In this document: one piece after another, positions 42,043 to 51,862 of the stretch
How the letters are laid out: every line of letters starts with the position of its first letter
How positions within the stretch are numbered: the stretch's first letter is position 1
Assembly: GCA_025356035.1 (NCBI GenBank)
Contig: JANXYN010000098.1
Coordinates: forward strand, 1-53,091
DNA from: Geobacteraceae bacterium
GTDB taxonomy: Bacteria > Desulfobacterota > Desulfuromonadia > Geobacterales > Geobacteraceae
DNA length: 53,091 bases
Direction of reading: 5' to 3'
Position numbers and translations under genes: made by a program
The notes under the pieces: model-generated
What the model saw: only the letters and a program-made list of their open reading frames with translations
The model's database searches: none
Told to the model about the DNA's origin: nothing

Positions 42043-42228
42043 ATGGGCAGAATGAGAGAAAATCCACGTTATAATGTGATCTCCATGAGAATCAGCGACG
42101 AAGAGCGCGAGATGTTGGAACTGCTGGTCCAGACCACCCACAAGAGCGTTTCGGACATCATGCGCGAAGCAATGGAACTGATCACCAGCCAGCTGGCCAA
42201 GTCGCAGATGGGGAAAAAAGCCGCCTGA
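42043..42228 (+). CDS. Ribbon-helix-helix regulator
   Basis: 61 residues with the RHH pattern: a basic strand (RYNVISMRISDEEREML), then two helices (EREMLELLVQ, SVSDIMREAMELI). It should bind DNA as a dimer; target unknown. SD GGAGGT is 5 bases before the ATG. Apparently controlled by the preceding activator through the sigma54 promoter, and closed by its own terminator. Confidence 0.8.
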   Translation: MGRMRENPRYNVISMRISDEEREMLELLVQTTHKSVSDIMREAMELITSQLAKSQMGKKAA

Positions 42229-42230
42229 CG

Positions 42231-42258
42231 AAAGGGCCCCAGCTGCGGCCCTTTAATA
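42231..42258 (+). terminator. Terminator of the RHH gene
   Basis: AAAGGGCC/GGCCCTTT perfect 8-bp stem around CCAGCTGC, three bases after the stop codon. Confidence 0.7.
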
Positions 42259-42370
42259 TGGCACGCACCGGAAGGCACTGATCTCGTCGCCGGGATAGCG
42301 CCAGCACCTTCGGCGTGCCACGCCCAACCTGAAGCTTGAGGTCACCCAGGCTGCAGCAACGAAACTTCCC

Positions 42371-43843
42371 CTACTTCACCTTCCAGGTGGTCCCCTGCGG
42401 CGCATCGAAGAGGACAATGTTCCTGGCCAGCAGATAGTCACGAATCTCGTCACTCCGCTTGAAATCCTTCGTTTGCCGCGCCCGCACCCTTTCATCGATG
42501 AGCCGTTGAATTTCTTCCTCAGCCAATTCCAGCCCGGCCAGTTTTCTGCTGTTGATCCGCTCCAGATAGGCGGCCGGTGCCGAGCTAAACACTCCGAACA
42601 CCTCTCCTGCCTCCGCCATCTGCACCTTCACCTCGGTCAGCAGCGCCGACAATGCCGGACCAGCTTCCCCTTCGGCCAGGGCACGGTTCACACTGCGCAC
42701 CAGGTCAAATATATGACCGATCACCAGGGCGGTGTTGAAATCATCATCCATCGCTCCCCGGAACCGCTCGCGGAAACTGCGGCTCTTCTCCAGGAGGTCC
42801 CGGCCAGCCTCATTTAGCTCAGCCGGCTGCATTGTTTCTGCAGGATGACCGGCAAGGAACGCCTCGATCCCGGCCAGGGCGCTGTAAATCCTCGCCAGCC
42901 CGGCCTCGGCTTCGTCCAGATTCTGGTCAGAGAAGTCGATGGGGGAACGGTAGTGGGCGGTGAGGAGGAAGAAGCGCAACACCTCCCGGTCGTATTTCCC
43001 CAACACCTCTTTGATGGTAAAGAAATTCCCCAGCGATTTGCTCATCTTTTCCGAGTTTATGTTGACAAAGCCGTTATGCAGCCAGTATTTGACAAAGGGG
43101 TGGCCGGTGGCGGCCTCCGACTGGGCGATCTCGTTTTCGTGGTGCGGGAAAATCAGGTCCTTGCCGCCGCCATGGATATCAAAGGTCTCTCCCAGATATT
43201 TTATGCTCATGGCGGAGCATTCGATGTGCCAGCCGGGCCGCCCCTTCCCCCACGGGGATTCCCACCAGGGCTCATCCGGTTTCGCTTCTTTCCAGAGGGC
43301 GAAGTCCATCGGATGGCGTTTTTTCTCATCAACCTCAATCCGGGCGCCGGCCTGCATCTCCTCCAGGTTCCGCTTGGAGAGTTTCAGGTAGGGATCAAAC
43401 CGCTCCACGCAGAAATAGACGTCGCCACCCACCTGATAGGCGAATTCCTTATCTATCAGAGTCTTGACCAGCTGGATAATCTCCGCCATATGCTCGGTGG
43501 CCTTCGGCTGCATGGTCGGCAGCTCCACCCCGAGCTGGGCCATGTCACGGTCAAACTCCTCGATGTAGCGGTCCGCGATTACCCGGTAGGAAACCCCTTC
43601 CTGATTGGCCCGCCTGATGATCTTGTCGTCGATGTCGGTATAGTTCCGCACATAGGTCACCGCATACCCCAGTTGGCGGAGATAGCGAAAGATCACGTCA
43701 AATACCACATTGGCCCGCGCATGGCCGATGTGGCAGTTATCATAGACCGTCACCCCGCAGACATACATCTTGACCTGACCAGGGGTGACCGGAACAAACT
43801 CCTCTTTCCTGCCAGAAAGTGTGTTATACACGCGTAGTGTCAT
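42371..43843 (-). CDS. cysS: Cysteinyl-tRNA synthetase
   Basis: 490 residues. Class I signature HIGHARANV (HIGH) and [10 protein letters not shown] (KMSKS). Zinc ligands: Cys in YVCGVTVYD, Cys in [11 protein letters not shown] and the HHENE region. Joins cysteine to its tRNA. Start at 43843 has GAGGA upstream; the in-frame ATG at 43888 lies too far upstream of the conserved start. Upstream neighbour is cheY on the same strand, 102 bases away. Confidence 0.95.
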   Translation of the reverse strand: MTLRVYNTLSGRKEEFVPVTPGQVKMYVCGVTVYDNCHIGHARANVVFDVIFRYLRQLGYAVTYVRNYTDIDDKIIRRANQEGVSYRVIADRYIEEFDRDMAQLGVELPTMQPKATEHMAEIIQLVKTLIDKEFAYQVGGDVYFCVERFDPYLKLSKRNLEEMQAGARIEVDEKKRHPMDFALWKEAKPDEPWWESPWGKGRPGWHIECSAMSIKYLGETFDIHGGGKDLIFPHHENEIAQSEAATGHPFVKYWLHNGFVNINSEKMSKSLGNFFTIKEVLGKYDREVLRFFLLTAHYRSPIDFSDQNLDEAEAGLARIYSALAGIEAFLAGHPAETMQPAELNEAGRDLLEKSRSFRERFRGAMDDDFNTALVIGHIFDLVRSVNRALAEGEAGPALSALLTEVKVQMAEAGEVFGVFSSAPAAYLERINSRKLAGLELAEEEIQRLIDERVRARQTKDFKRSDEIRDYLLARNIVLFDAPQGTTWKVK

Positions 43844-43945
43844 GCAATTCCTCGTTTCACCAGGATCAGTAACGGGCCAATCTAGCACAAAGCAACCGCC
43901 CTGTGAAGATATTATCCCGCGTGTAAACCCGCCATGCTGCTTGAA

Positions 43946-44332
43946 TCAGTGGGGCCGGCTCTGCTTCAGGATCTCTGTCACCTTGGAGACAATCCCCGCA
44001 TCGGTAAAAGGCTTCCGGATGTAACCGTTCGCCCCGGCATCAATCGTCAGGTGGCGCAGTTCCTCGTCGGTTTTGGAGGAAAGGAGAACGATCGGGATAT
44101 CCCGGCTGAAATCCTTTTCACGCAGCAGTTTAGCCTTTTTGTTGCCATCCAGCAGCGGCAACATCACATCGAGAATGATCAGATCGGGCCGTTTTTTGGC
44201 AAAAATGTACTTATTGGCATCTATCCCATTCAACGCGGTGAGCACCGTAAAACCGGCCTCCTCAAGGGCATCACGGGCCATGGCCAGCACCAGTGAGCTG
44301 TCATCTACGATCAGAATTGTCCCTTTCCCCAT
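43946..44332 (-). CDS. cheY: CheY-like response regulator
   Basis: 128 residues, single REC domain with all signature residues: Asp pair (LIVDDSSLV), phospho-acceptor Asp in LIILDVMLP, Thr/Ser in VLLSSKT and Lys in GYIRKPF. Last gene of the che cluster, 15 bases after cheB. Could also be a stand-alone c-di-GMP or other output partner, but position favours CheY. SD GGAGGA. Confidence 0.88.
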   Translation of the reverse strand: MGKGTILIVDDSSLVLAMARDALEEAGFTVLTALNGIDANKYIFAKKRPDLIILDVMLPLLDGNKKAKLLREKDFSRDIPIVLLSSKTDEELRHLTIDAGANGYIRKPFTDAGIVSKVTEILKQSRPH

Positions 44333-44347
44333 AACTCAACTCCTCCA

Positions 44348-45373
44348 TTAATACGCAAAGATCTTACTGACGGCCTTGGGAATACCGGCAAGCGGCAACA
44401 CTTCATCTGCCGCATCCAGCTCCAAGGCTGCCTTTGGCATACCAAACACGGCGCAGCTCTGTTCATCCTGAACAATGGTAACACCACCCTGCAGCTTAAT
44501 CCGGCGCAGTCCTTCGGCGCCATCCCTCCCCATGCCGGTCAGGAGCAGGGCCACCACCTCGCCACCCCGTTCACTTGCCAGTGACGAGAAAAGGAGATCA
44601 ATGGAGGGGCGACAGCAGTTGACCGGTGCATCGTCAGTCAGCTTGATCCGATCGCCGCAGACGATCATGTGCTGATCGCTGGGCGCAACCAGTACCTCCC
44701 CCGCGCGGAAACCGTCACCGTCTTTGGCCAACCGGACCGCAATGTCGCTTTCGCGGTCCAACCACTGGGCAAAGCCCCGGGCAAAGCCGCTGGCAATATG
44801 CTGGACAATGAAAACAGTGGCTTTCAGATCGGCAGGCAAGCTCTTGACGATGCTCATGACCGCTTTTGGCCCACCGGTGGAAGCGCCGATCGCCAGAATG
44901 TTCCGGGCCCCGCCGGCATGACGAATCGCCGGCAACTCACTCTTCGGCAGAGTGCGCCGATAGTGGCGGATCACCTTGATCCTGGCCAGCAACCTGACCC
45001 TTTCGCTGATCCGTTCGGCAAAGCGGCTTGCCTGATCGGCCTCCACCCCGGCCGGCTTCTCCATCACATCGAGAGCCCCCTTCTTGATGGCGGTAAAGAC
45101 GAGACCGACTTCCCGGTCTTCCACGGTGGCCGACAGGACTAAAATCGGCGTGGGATTACGGGCCATGATTTCCTCAATGGCGGAGAGGCCGTCCATGACG
45201 GGCATCAGGATATCCATAACGACTAGATCCGGTTTCAACAGCTCGGTCATGGCCACGGCAACCTTGCCGTTCTCCGCTTCTCCCACCACCTGGATATCGG
45301 CGGTGGCCTGGAATATGTCCTTCAGCACCGCACGGGTCAGGGCCGAATCATCTGCCAGCAATATCTTGATCAT
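44348..45373 (-). CDS. cheB: Chemotaxis methylesterase CheB
   Basis: 341 residues. N-terminal REC (KILLADDSALTRAV, VVMDILMPVMDG) and C-terminal methylesterase with the Ser-His-Asp triad: GASTGGPKA, VQHIASGFA and LTGMGRDGAEG. Demethylates or deamidates receptor glutamates for adaptation. ATG at 45373 is preferred over the adjoining TTG. Confidence 0.94.
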   Translation of the reverse strand: MIKILLADDSALTRAVLKDIFQATADIQVVGEAENGKVAVAMTELLKPDLVVMDILMPVMDGLSAIEEIMARNPTPILVLSATVEDREVGLVFTAIKKGALDVMEKPAGVEADQASRFAERISERVRLLARIKVIRHYRRTLPKSELPAIRHAGGARNILAIGASTGGPKAVMSIVKSLPADLKATVFIVQHIASGFARGFAQWLDRESDIAVRLAKDGDGFRAGEVLVAPSDQHMIVCGDRIKLTDDAPVNCCRPSIDLLFSSLASERGGEVVALLLTGMGRDGAEGLRRIKLQGGVTIVQDEQSCAVFGMPKAALELDAADEVLPLAGIPKAVSKIFAY

Positions 45374-45460
45374 CAATAGACCGCCTCATTGAAAAACAGT
45401 AACCAGTGGCAGGTAAAAACAAAAAAGCATAAACTTGTCACGCGTCACTAATTACGAATC

Positions 45461-47521
45461 TTAGCCGATCAGCGACTCGACCGTGTCAAGAAGTGCGCCC
45501 TGCTCGAAGCTCCCTTTAATGATGTAGGCCTGGGCCCCCGCCTCCATCGCCTTACGCTTGTCTTCATCACGGGAGAGCGATGAAACGATCATGATCGGCA
45601 CGTCACGATACTCTTCCAGTCCCCGCAACCGTTTGGTCAACTCAAAACCGTTGATGCCAGGCATCTCAATATCAGATATGACCAGGTCAAAGCGCCGGCC
45701 AGCCACTTTTTCCAAAGCATCTTCGCCGGAGATGGCAATCTCCACCTCATAACCGTGGGAAAGCAGAATACTGCGCTCCATGGTCCGGGTGGTGATGGAA
45801 TCGTCAACCACCAGTACCTTCCCCCGGGAAATTACCGCCAGACTCTCCTCGAAAGCCTGCCGGAACTTGCCAGTGGCCGCCCCTTCTGCGCTGGCAAACA
45901 GATCGGGAACATTCAGGATCAGCGCAGGTTCTCCATCACCAAGGATGGTGGCGCCGGAGATGAATGCAACACTTTTCAGCTGCATGCCGAGCCCTTTAAC
46001 CACTATTTCCGAACTGCCGATATTCTCGTCAACCGAACAGGCAAGACAATGACCCCGGAATTTGAGGATCACCAGCGCGATCTTGCCCCCCTGCTGAAAA
46101 CGCTTTTTCTCGGGTAAGCCGAGCATGGTTGCCAGCGAAACGAGGGGGGTGGTGACGCCGCGGACGGTGATGACCTCCTTGCCACCGACACTGGCCAGCT
46201 CGTCCCCCCGGATCTTCATGGTCTCCTGCACATAATTGAGGGGCACCGCAAAGGATTGACCAGCACTGACCAGCAGCAGGGCCTCGATCACCGAGAGCGT
46301 GAGCGGCAGATGCAGGGTTATTTCGGTATACTGGCCGACTTCGCTGGCTAGTGCCAGGGTCCCTTTTACCTGCTCGATGTTGTTCTTGACCACATCCATG
46401 CCGACGCCCCGCCCGGATAGATCGGTAACTTCATCGCTGGTGGAAAACCCTGGGCGCAGGATCAGGTAAAGCGCCTCATCATCTCTGAGCAGGTCCGCTT
46501 CTTCCTTGTCGATCACCCCCCGCTGTAGCGCGGTCTGTTTCAACTGCAGCGGATCGATGCCGCGGCCATCATCCCGCACATCGACCCTGACACTGTTCCC
46601 ATCGTATCTGGCGGCGATCCGGATCGTCCCTTGGGCCGGCTTCCCCCTCATTAACCGTTCTTCGGCCGACTCAAGGCCATGATCGATGGAATTGCGCAAC
46701 ATATGGAGCAGCATCGGCTTCAGATTTTCCAGAAGAACCCGGTCAAGCTCGATGTTCTCGCCGGTCACCACCAGCTCCGCCTCTTTCCCCTGCTCCCGGG
46801 CCAAGTCGCGCACCATCCGCCGGAACTCTTCGGTGATGGTTTTCAGCGGCAACATCCGCAGCGCCATGGCCTTGCCGTGAAGTTCCTGAATCAGAAAGCC
46901 TTGGTAGAGAACGTCCTCTTCCAGACCACGGGAAAAAGCTTGCAGCTCATGGGCCTGGGACAGATTACCGGTACCGGTACAAAGCCTTTTTAATGAGGCG
47001 GACCGATTCTCAAAGCGCCTCTGATTGATGATCAGCTCGCCGACCAGGTTAACCAGACTGTCCAGGGTGGTTACCTTGGCCCGCACCGTCTCGCCGATCC
47101 CCACTTCATTGCTGGCTTGGGACTCCTTGAACTCTCCGCCGGTGAATTCCCCCCGGTCAAAGGCTGCCACGAACTGCTCGATATTGACCGGCGACTCCTG
47201 GCATTCGGTAAGCGCCCGCATCATCCGAGTGATGGCATCGTTCCCCTTCAACAACAAGTCGATGACCGGGGCGGAAACTTGCCGCTTCCCCCCCTCCACG
47301 TCCTTTAGCAGGTCCTCCATCCGGTGGCCGATGGCGCTGATATCCGCAAAACCGAGCATCTGGGCCGACCCCTTGAGGGTATGGGCGTTGCGCAAAAGCT
47401 CATGGATCAGCTCCGCGTTGGCCGGTTCCCTCTCCAGGGCTAGCAGGCCCTGCTGCAGGGAGGCAAGATGCTCATCGGCCTCCCTGCAGAAGATGTCGAG
47501 ATATTTGCTCTTCTTCGTCAT
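45461..47521 (-). CDS. cheA: CheA histidine kinase fused to REC
   Basis: 686 residues: Hpt (HELLRNAHTLKGSAQ, with the phosphorylated His), P3 dimerisation, HATPase (HMLRNSIDHGLE, RGVGMDVVKNNIEQVKG), CheW-like domain and a C-terminal REC with intact Asp (VISDIEMPG) and Lys (YIIKG). No CheY-binding P2 segment is evident, so the fused REC may be a phosphate sink or a second output. The ATG abuts the MCP stop codon. Confidence 0.93.
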   Translation of the reverse strand: MTKKSKYLDIFCREADEHLASLQQGLLALEREPANAELIHELLRNAHTLKGSAQMLGFADISAIGHRMEDLLKDVEGGKRQVSAPVIDLLLKGNDAITRMMRALTECQESPVNIEQFVAAFDRGEFTGGEFKESQASNEVGIGETVRAKVTTLDSLVNLVGELIINQRRFENRSASLKRLCTGTGNLSQAHELQAFSRGLEEDVLYQGFLIQELHGKAMALRMLPLKTITEEFRRMVRDLAREQGKEAELVVTGENIELDRVLLENLKPMLLHMLRNSIDHGLESAEERLMRGKPAQGTIRIAARYDGNSVRVDVRDDGRGIDPLQLKQTALQRGVIDKEEADLLRDDEALYLILRPGFSTSDEVTDLSGRGVGMDVVKNNIEQVKGTLALASEVGQYTEITLHLPLTLSVIEALLLVSAGQSFAVPLNYVQETMKIRGDELASVGGKEVITVRGVTTPLVSLATMLGLPEKKRFQQGGKIALVILKFRGHCLACSVDENIGSSEIVVKGLGMQLKSVAFISGATILGDGEPALILNVPDLFASAEGAATGKFRQAFEESLAVISRGKVLVVDDSITTRTMERSILLSHGYEVEIAISGEDALEKVAGRRFDLVISDIEMPGINGFELTKRLRGLEEYRDVPIMIVSSLSRDEDKRKAMEAGAQAYIIKGSFEQGALLDTVESLIG

Positions 47522-49258
47522 CTAGACCTCTTCTTCAACCAGCTCTTTCAGTTTATCGGTCAGCTCCATGATTTCGGCGATGGCCGCTTCGGTCTCCTTG
47601 GCGCTGGACGCCACCTGCTTGGCCACGTCCCGCACCTCCACCATGGTTTCCGCCATCTGCTCGGAGGCCGAGGTCTGCTGCTGAGTCGACAGGCTTATCT
47701 CCCGAGCCGCCCTGGTAGTCTCCTCAACCATCGAGAGAATATTGCCGAACGAGAGCTGTACCTTGTCCACCAGTGCGGAGGCGGAATCCACCCCCTTGGT
47801 CCCCTCTTCGGTTACCATGATGGTGCTGTTGGTCGCCTTCTGGATCTCTTCAATCAACCCCTTAATCTGTCTGGTGGCGTCCACCGTTCTCTCAGCCAAA
47901 CGTTTTACTTCCTGCGCCACTATGGCGAAGCGTTTGCCGGCCTCTCCAGCCCCGGCGGCTTCAATGGCGGCATTGAGCGCCAGCAGATTCGTCTGATCGC
48001 TGATTTCGTCGATGATCTCGACGATCCCACCGATTTTCTGGCTGTTATCCCCCAGTTGCAGCATACTCTCGGCAATGCTCTGCACTTGTGTCTTCAGCCG
48101 TCCCATGCCGCCGATGGCGTTATTCATCTCCCTGCTCCCCGCAGTGCAGGTCTGATTTGTCTCTTCAGCCATGGATTCAACCGAGCGGGAGTTGTCGGTG
48201 ATCTGCTTGGCGGTAATGGCAATTTCTTCCGAGGTGGTGGTCACCTCCTGCACGGCACTCGCCTGCTGGGTGGCACCGGAAGATTGCTGGGCACTGATCG
48301 CCATCATCTCGTTGGCGGAACTGGACAACTGGATGATTGCCTCCTTGATGGAAGCGATCAGACGGTTGCTCTTCTCGATTTCCAGTTTAAGATTTTTCAC
48401 GATCACCGTGGTCATTTTGTTGAACGCCACGGCTAGGGTGCCGATCTCATCCTGACTCTCCACCGGCACCGCTTCATCCAGATTGCCCTCGGTGATGCGC
48501 CGTGCCGCGTCGGTCAGCTTCAGCAAAGGCCTTATGGAACGGCTCACCACGTAAAAAATGGTACAACTGGAGACCAGCAGCATCAGCAGCATGGAGCCGA
48601 TAATCTGGTAGCGAAGCGCGGCGATCTTCTGGTCGGTCTTCTCCATAGAGAAACCGATCCTGAACCCCCCCCAATGCTTGCCGTAAACAAACACCGGCGC
48701 GGAGATGTCCCACATCCGCTCGCCGGTATCCCGTTTATAGACCTGCTGTAAAAACTCCTGCTGGTTTTTCGCCGCCTTGAGGCCGACCTCGTCGTTAAAC
48801 AGCCGCTTGGTCCGGTTGCCGACCCTATCTTTCTCCGGATCGCCGGTCAGGGGCCGGGTGTATTTTGTGTTGTGGGTGGGAAGATAGCCATTGCGGTCGA
48901 CCAGCACTGCAAACACCACCTGGTCGTCCTTCAGGTACTCGTCTTCCAGCTCCTGGATGGCATGGTCGATGAAGCTGTCGTATCTGGTATGGTATTTCTG
49001 CGGGCTGGTGCCGGGGATCGGCTGGTAGTTCTGATCGAAGAGATCGTCGACAGTAAACTTGCCGCTGCTGACGGCATCCTCGAGCACCCGTTCAATCAGC
49101 TTGGCCCCGGTGAGCGCCTCGATACGTCCCTTGGAGAGGAGTTCCTCTTCCATGCTGACGCTGCGGGATCTGACAAAATAGGCCGTAAACAGGGCCATGA
49201 TGACCATCATCACCATGATGAGAATGGCTGCGATTTTGACTGAAAGCTTATTGAACAT
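47522..49258 (-). CDS. Chemoreceptor of the che cluster
   Basis: 578 residues: TM1 (~8-28), periplasmic Cache-like sensor of ~165 residues ([46 protein letters not shown]), TM2, HAMP and signalling tip [18 protein letters not shown]. Translationally adjacent to cheA. The sensor has no CxxCH, so it is not the haem-binding type. The ligand is unknown. Confidence 0.9.
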   Translation of the reverse strand: MFNKLSVKIAAILIMVMMVIMALFTAYFVRSRSVSMEEELLSKGRIEALTGAKLIERVLEDAVSSGKFTVDDLFDQNYQPIPGTSPQKYHTRYDSFIDHAIQELEDEYLKDDQVVFAVLVDRNGYLPTHNTKYTRPLTGDPEKDRVGNRTKRLFNDEVGLKAAKNQQEFLQQVYKRDTGERMWDISAPVFVYGKHWGGFRIGFSMEKTDQKIAALRYQIIGSMLLMLLVSSCTIFYVVSRSIRPLLKLTDAARRITEGNLDEAVPVESQDEIGTLAVAFNKMTTVIVKNLKLEIEKSNRLIASIKEAIIQLSSSANEMMAISAQQSSGATQQASAVQEVTTTSEEIAITAKQITDNSRSVESMAEETNQTCTAGSREMNNAIGGMGRLKTQVQSIAESMLQLGDNSQKIGGIVEIIDEISDQTNLLALNAAIEAAGAGEAGKRFAIVAQEVKRLAERTVDATRQIKGLIEEIQKATNSTIMVTEEGTKGVDSASALVDKVQLSFGNILSMVEETTRAAREISLSTQQQTSASEQMAETMVEVRDVAKQVASSAKETEAAIAEIMELTDKLKELVEEEV

Positions 49259-49349
49259 GGATCCACCTCGTACAGGTTAAAGTTTATACCGCGCCAACCT
49301 TCACCGCGACCGCGGGTCAGGCATTGGGCTGTGGCACGCTACCGGACGG

Positions 49350-49913
49350 TCATTGCTGCTCAACCAAGATTTCTGGTGCCTTCATAAGTTTGACAACATC
49401 GAGCAGGACCACCAGCTGTTCCTCCAGTCGGATCTGGCCGCGGATGAATTCCCGCTGGGTCCCGGAGAGCGACTGCACTACCGGCTCAAACCCCTCCAGG
49501 GAGAAGGATTCCACCCCCCGGACACTCTCGACCAGCAGCCCCGTTTTGAACTTGTCCCCTTTAACCACGATAATTCTGCCGCTGGCAGTGATCGGTGGGG
49601 AGGGAAGCCCCAAAAGCGGCCTGATGTCGATGGCAGCAGTTATTTCTCCCCGCAGGTTAAAAACCCCGACGATCAACTCCTGGACCCGCGGTACCTTTAC
49701 CAGTCGGGGAATCCGGATAACCTCCGCGGCGGAGGTTGTCTCAAATGCAAACAGCTCCCCGCCAAGCAAGAAGCTAACGCACTCCAGCTGTTCACCTTGG
49801 CTCTCCTCAACCGCAGAAAGTCCCTGCCAGTACTCCTCCCGCATCTCGTGGAGGATGGCCCCGATCTCGTACCCCCCCCGTTTTTTCTCATCCATCTTGT
49901 CACCCATGACCAT
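49350..49913 (-). CDS. cheW: CheW coupling protein
   Basis: 187 residues with the CheW core VSFLLGGELFAFETTSAAEVIR, VFNLRGEITAAIDIRPLLG, preceded by a ~40-residue helical extension. Couples receptors to CheA. Start at 49913 (GGGGA upstream); 49907 is an alternative. Confidence 0.9.
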   Translation of the reverse strand: MVMGDKMDEKKRGGYEIGAILHEMREEYWQGLSAVEESQGEQLECVSFLLGGELFAFETTSAAEVIRIPRLVKVPRVQELIVGVFNLRGEITAAIDIRPLLGLPSPPITASGRIIVVKGDKFKTGLLVESVRGVESFSLEGFEPVVQSLSGTQREFIRGQIRLEEQLVVLLDVVKLMKAPEILVEQQ

Positions 49914-49952
49914 TCCCCGCCATTTTAACCTCCAACCGGTTTTGCTCTGCAG

Positions 49953-51827
49953 CTACGCCACGTTGGCCAACTCGCTGCTGACCAGCCCCAGGAAAACCTC
50001 CCGGGAAAGCCCGCCCGAAAAGGGGATGATGATTTCCTCCGCGCATTTTTCCAGTAGTCTCAGGCTGTTTTTCAGCTCCCGGACCCCTTCCCGTTCTCTT
50101 CCCAGGCGAAAGTAGAGTTTCCCAAGGTTGTAGTGCGACATGACAAAATCCATATTAAGCAGTATCGCCCGCTGGTACTCCCCGACGGATTCCATTGCCC
50201 TGTCGGACATCTCCAGTACCAGACCCTTAAGAAAATAGGCGTCGGCAAATAGGTCGTCAACGGCAATGGCATCCTCGCAGGCCGCCAGCGCCTTCTGAAA
50301 GTGGCCGGCATTGGCCTGGATAAAGCCCTGCATCACCAGCGCACCGAGATGCCAGGGGTTTTGCTGCAGCACCTCCACCAGCAATTCCCCTGCCGAGCCG
50401 AAATCCTCGGCATCAAACCGGTGCTGGGCGCTCCGATAAAGCTCCTCAGCGTCAACGATCGGTACCGCTGCAACAGGTGGCGGAACCAACCGATAGGGGA
50501 GTAGGGGTGCCTGGCTGGAACGCAGCAACCGTGCCGTCCCTGAGCCGGCGGGCTTCCGCTCCTTGCCCAGCATTGCCGGCTGCTTGCAGGAAATCTCCTG
50601 GCCGCTTTTCCGCCGATAGTAAAAGCCACCACACTGGGAAATCCGCTCAAAGCTGGTCGAAATCTGGATCATCGTCTCGGCATGGCCGAGAAACAGATAG
50701 CCGCCGGGGTGGAGAGTGGCGGCAAACTTCTCCACGATCTTCCTGGTGGTGGCAACACTAAAATAGATCATGACATTACGGCAAAAAATCGCATCAAGTT
50801 CGCTCAGCTCGCCATTGCTATCGGGAAATTGGGCGGTCTGCAGGTTCAGATGGGAAAAAACCACCAGCCGTTTCACCTCATCCTTGACCAGATAACTCTC
50901 GCCAAACCGGTCGAAATATCGGTCCAGATAGTGCTGTTCGGTTACCCGCAAAGCCCGGGCACTATAGACTCCGTCCCTGGACCTGTTCAGCGCCCGGTTG
51001 TTGATATCAGTAGCGAGTACTTTGATGTCCCATTCCTGCCAGTCAGGGAGCGCCTCCATTATGGTCATTGCCAGTGAATAAGGCTCTTCCCCGGTGGAAC
51101 AGCCGGCTGACCAGATCCGCAACCGTTTCTCACCCTTGCGCCTGATCAATTCCGGAATGACATTCGTCCGCAGCGCCTCGAAGTGGGCTCCATAACGGAA
51201 AAAGTATGTTTCGCCCACGGTGAGAAACTGTAGGAGCTTTTGCAACTCCTGGCGACTCTCTTGGAAGCGGCTCAGATAGTTGAAATAGTCCCGATAAGAG
51301 CTGATCTTCAACACCCGCATCCGGTTGAGCACGCCACGCTCCAGGATTTTCAGGTTGCGCCGCTCGAAGTGGAGCCCGCTATGGAGAATCAGATAGTCAT
51401 AAAACAGCTGATAATCTCCACCGGCAAGGGTGCCGGCCGACAGCACTCCCCTCTTCCTCCCGCCGGCCTTGAGCAGCTCCATGTCTTCAGCCAACCGTTC
51501 CAGATCCACGGGCTTGGGAATGAAATCAAAAACTGTCAGTAGTTCGTATTCCAGATCCAGATGGGCCGAAACCACGATGATCGGAATGTGTCTGGTTTCT
51601 GCCAGCCGCTCCAGGCGCTGGATCAGCTCATAACCGCTGAGGCCGGGGAGCACCACGTCGAGGATAACTAAATCGGGTTTTTCCTGCCTGACCGCCTCCA
51701 GACCTATTTTGCCGGAGTGGACGCACGATACGGAGTGCCCGTCTGCCAGCAAAAAGGCAGACAGTTCGTCGCAGAGGGTCCTGCTCTCCTCGATGATCAG
51801 GATATGCAGCGATTTCTTTCCCGGCAC
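49953..51827 (-). CDS. cheR: REC-CheR-TPR methyltransferase
   Basis: 624 residues. N-terminal REC (Glu-Glu in IIEESRT, Asp in VILDVVLPG, Lys in FIPKPV), then CheR (LQFLTVGETYFFR, IWSAGCSTGEEPYSLAM, FCRNVMIYF), then TPR-like repeats over the last ~200 residues. It methylates receptor glutamates with S-adenosylmethionine. First gene of the che cluster, 35 bases after glnS. Confidence 0.93.
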   Translation of the reverse strand: MPGKKSLHILIIEESRTLCDELSAFLLADGHSVSCVHSGKIGLEAVRQEKPDLVILDVVLPGLSGYELIQRLERLAETRHIPIIVVSAHLDLEYELLTVFDFIPKPVDLERLAEDMELLKAGGRKRGVLSAGTLAGGDYQLFYDYLILHSGLHFERRNLKILERGVLNRMRVLKISSYRDYFNYLSRFQESRQELQKLLQFLTVGETYFFRYGAHFEALRTNVIPELIRRKGEKRLRIWSAGCSTGEEPYSLAMTIMEALPDWQEWDIKVLATDINNRALNRSRDGVYSARALRVTEQHYLDRYFDRFGESYLVKDEVKRLVVFSHLNLQTAQFPDSNGELSELDAIFCRNVMIYFSVATTRKIVEKFAATLHPGGYLFLGHAETMIQISTSFERISQCGGFYYRRKSGQEISCKQPAMLGKERKPAGSGTARLLRSSQAPLLPYRLVPPPVAAVPIVDAEELYRSAQHRFDAEDFGSAGELLVEVLQQNPWHLGALVMQGFIQANAGHFQKALAACEDAIAVDDLFADAYFLKGLVLEMSDRAMESVGEYQRAILLNMDFVMSHYNLGKLYFRLGREREGVRELKNSLRLLEKCAEEIIIPFSGGLSREVFLGLVSSELANVA

Positions 51828-51862
51828 CTTGCGCTACCCCCCATTACCTGCCATGGCTGCCG

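Noticed and set aside
42845-43837. Plus-strand frame opposite cysS
   Set aside because: Antisense shadow of a clear CysS coding region.
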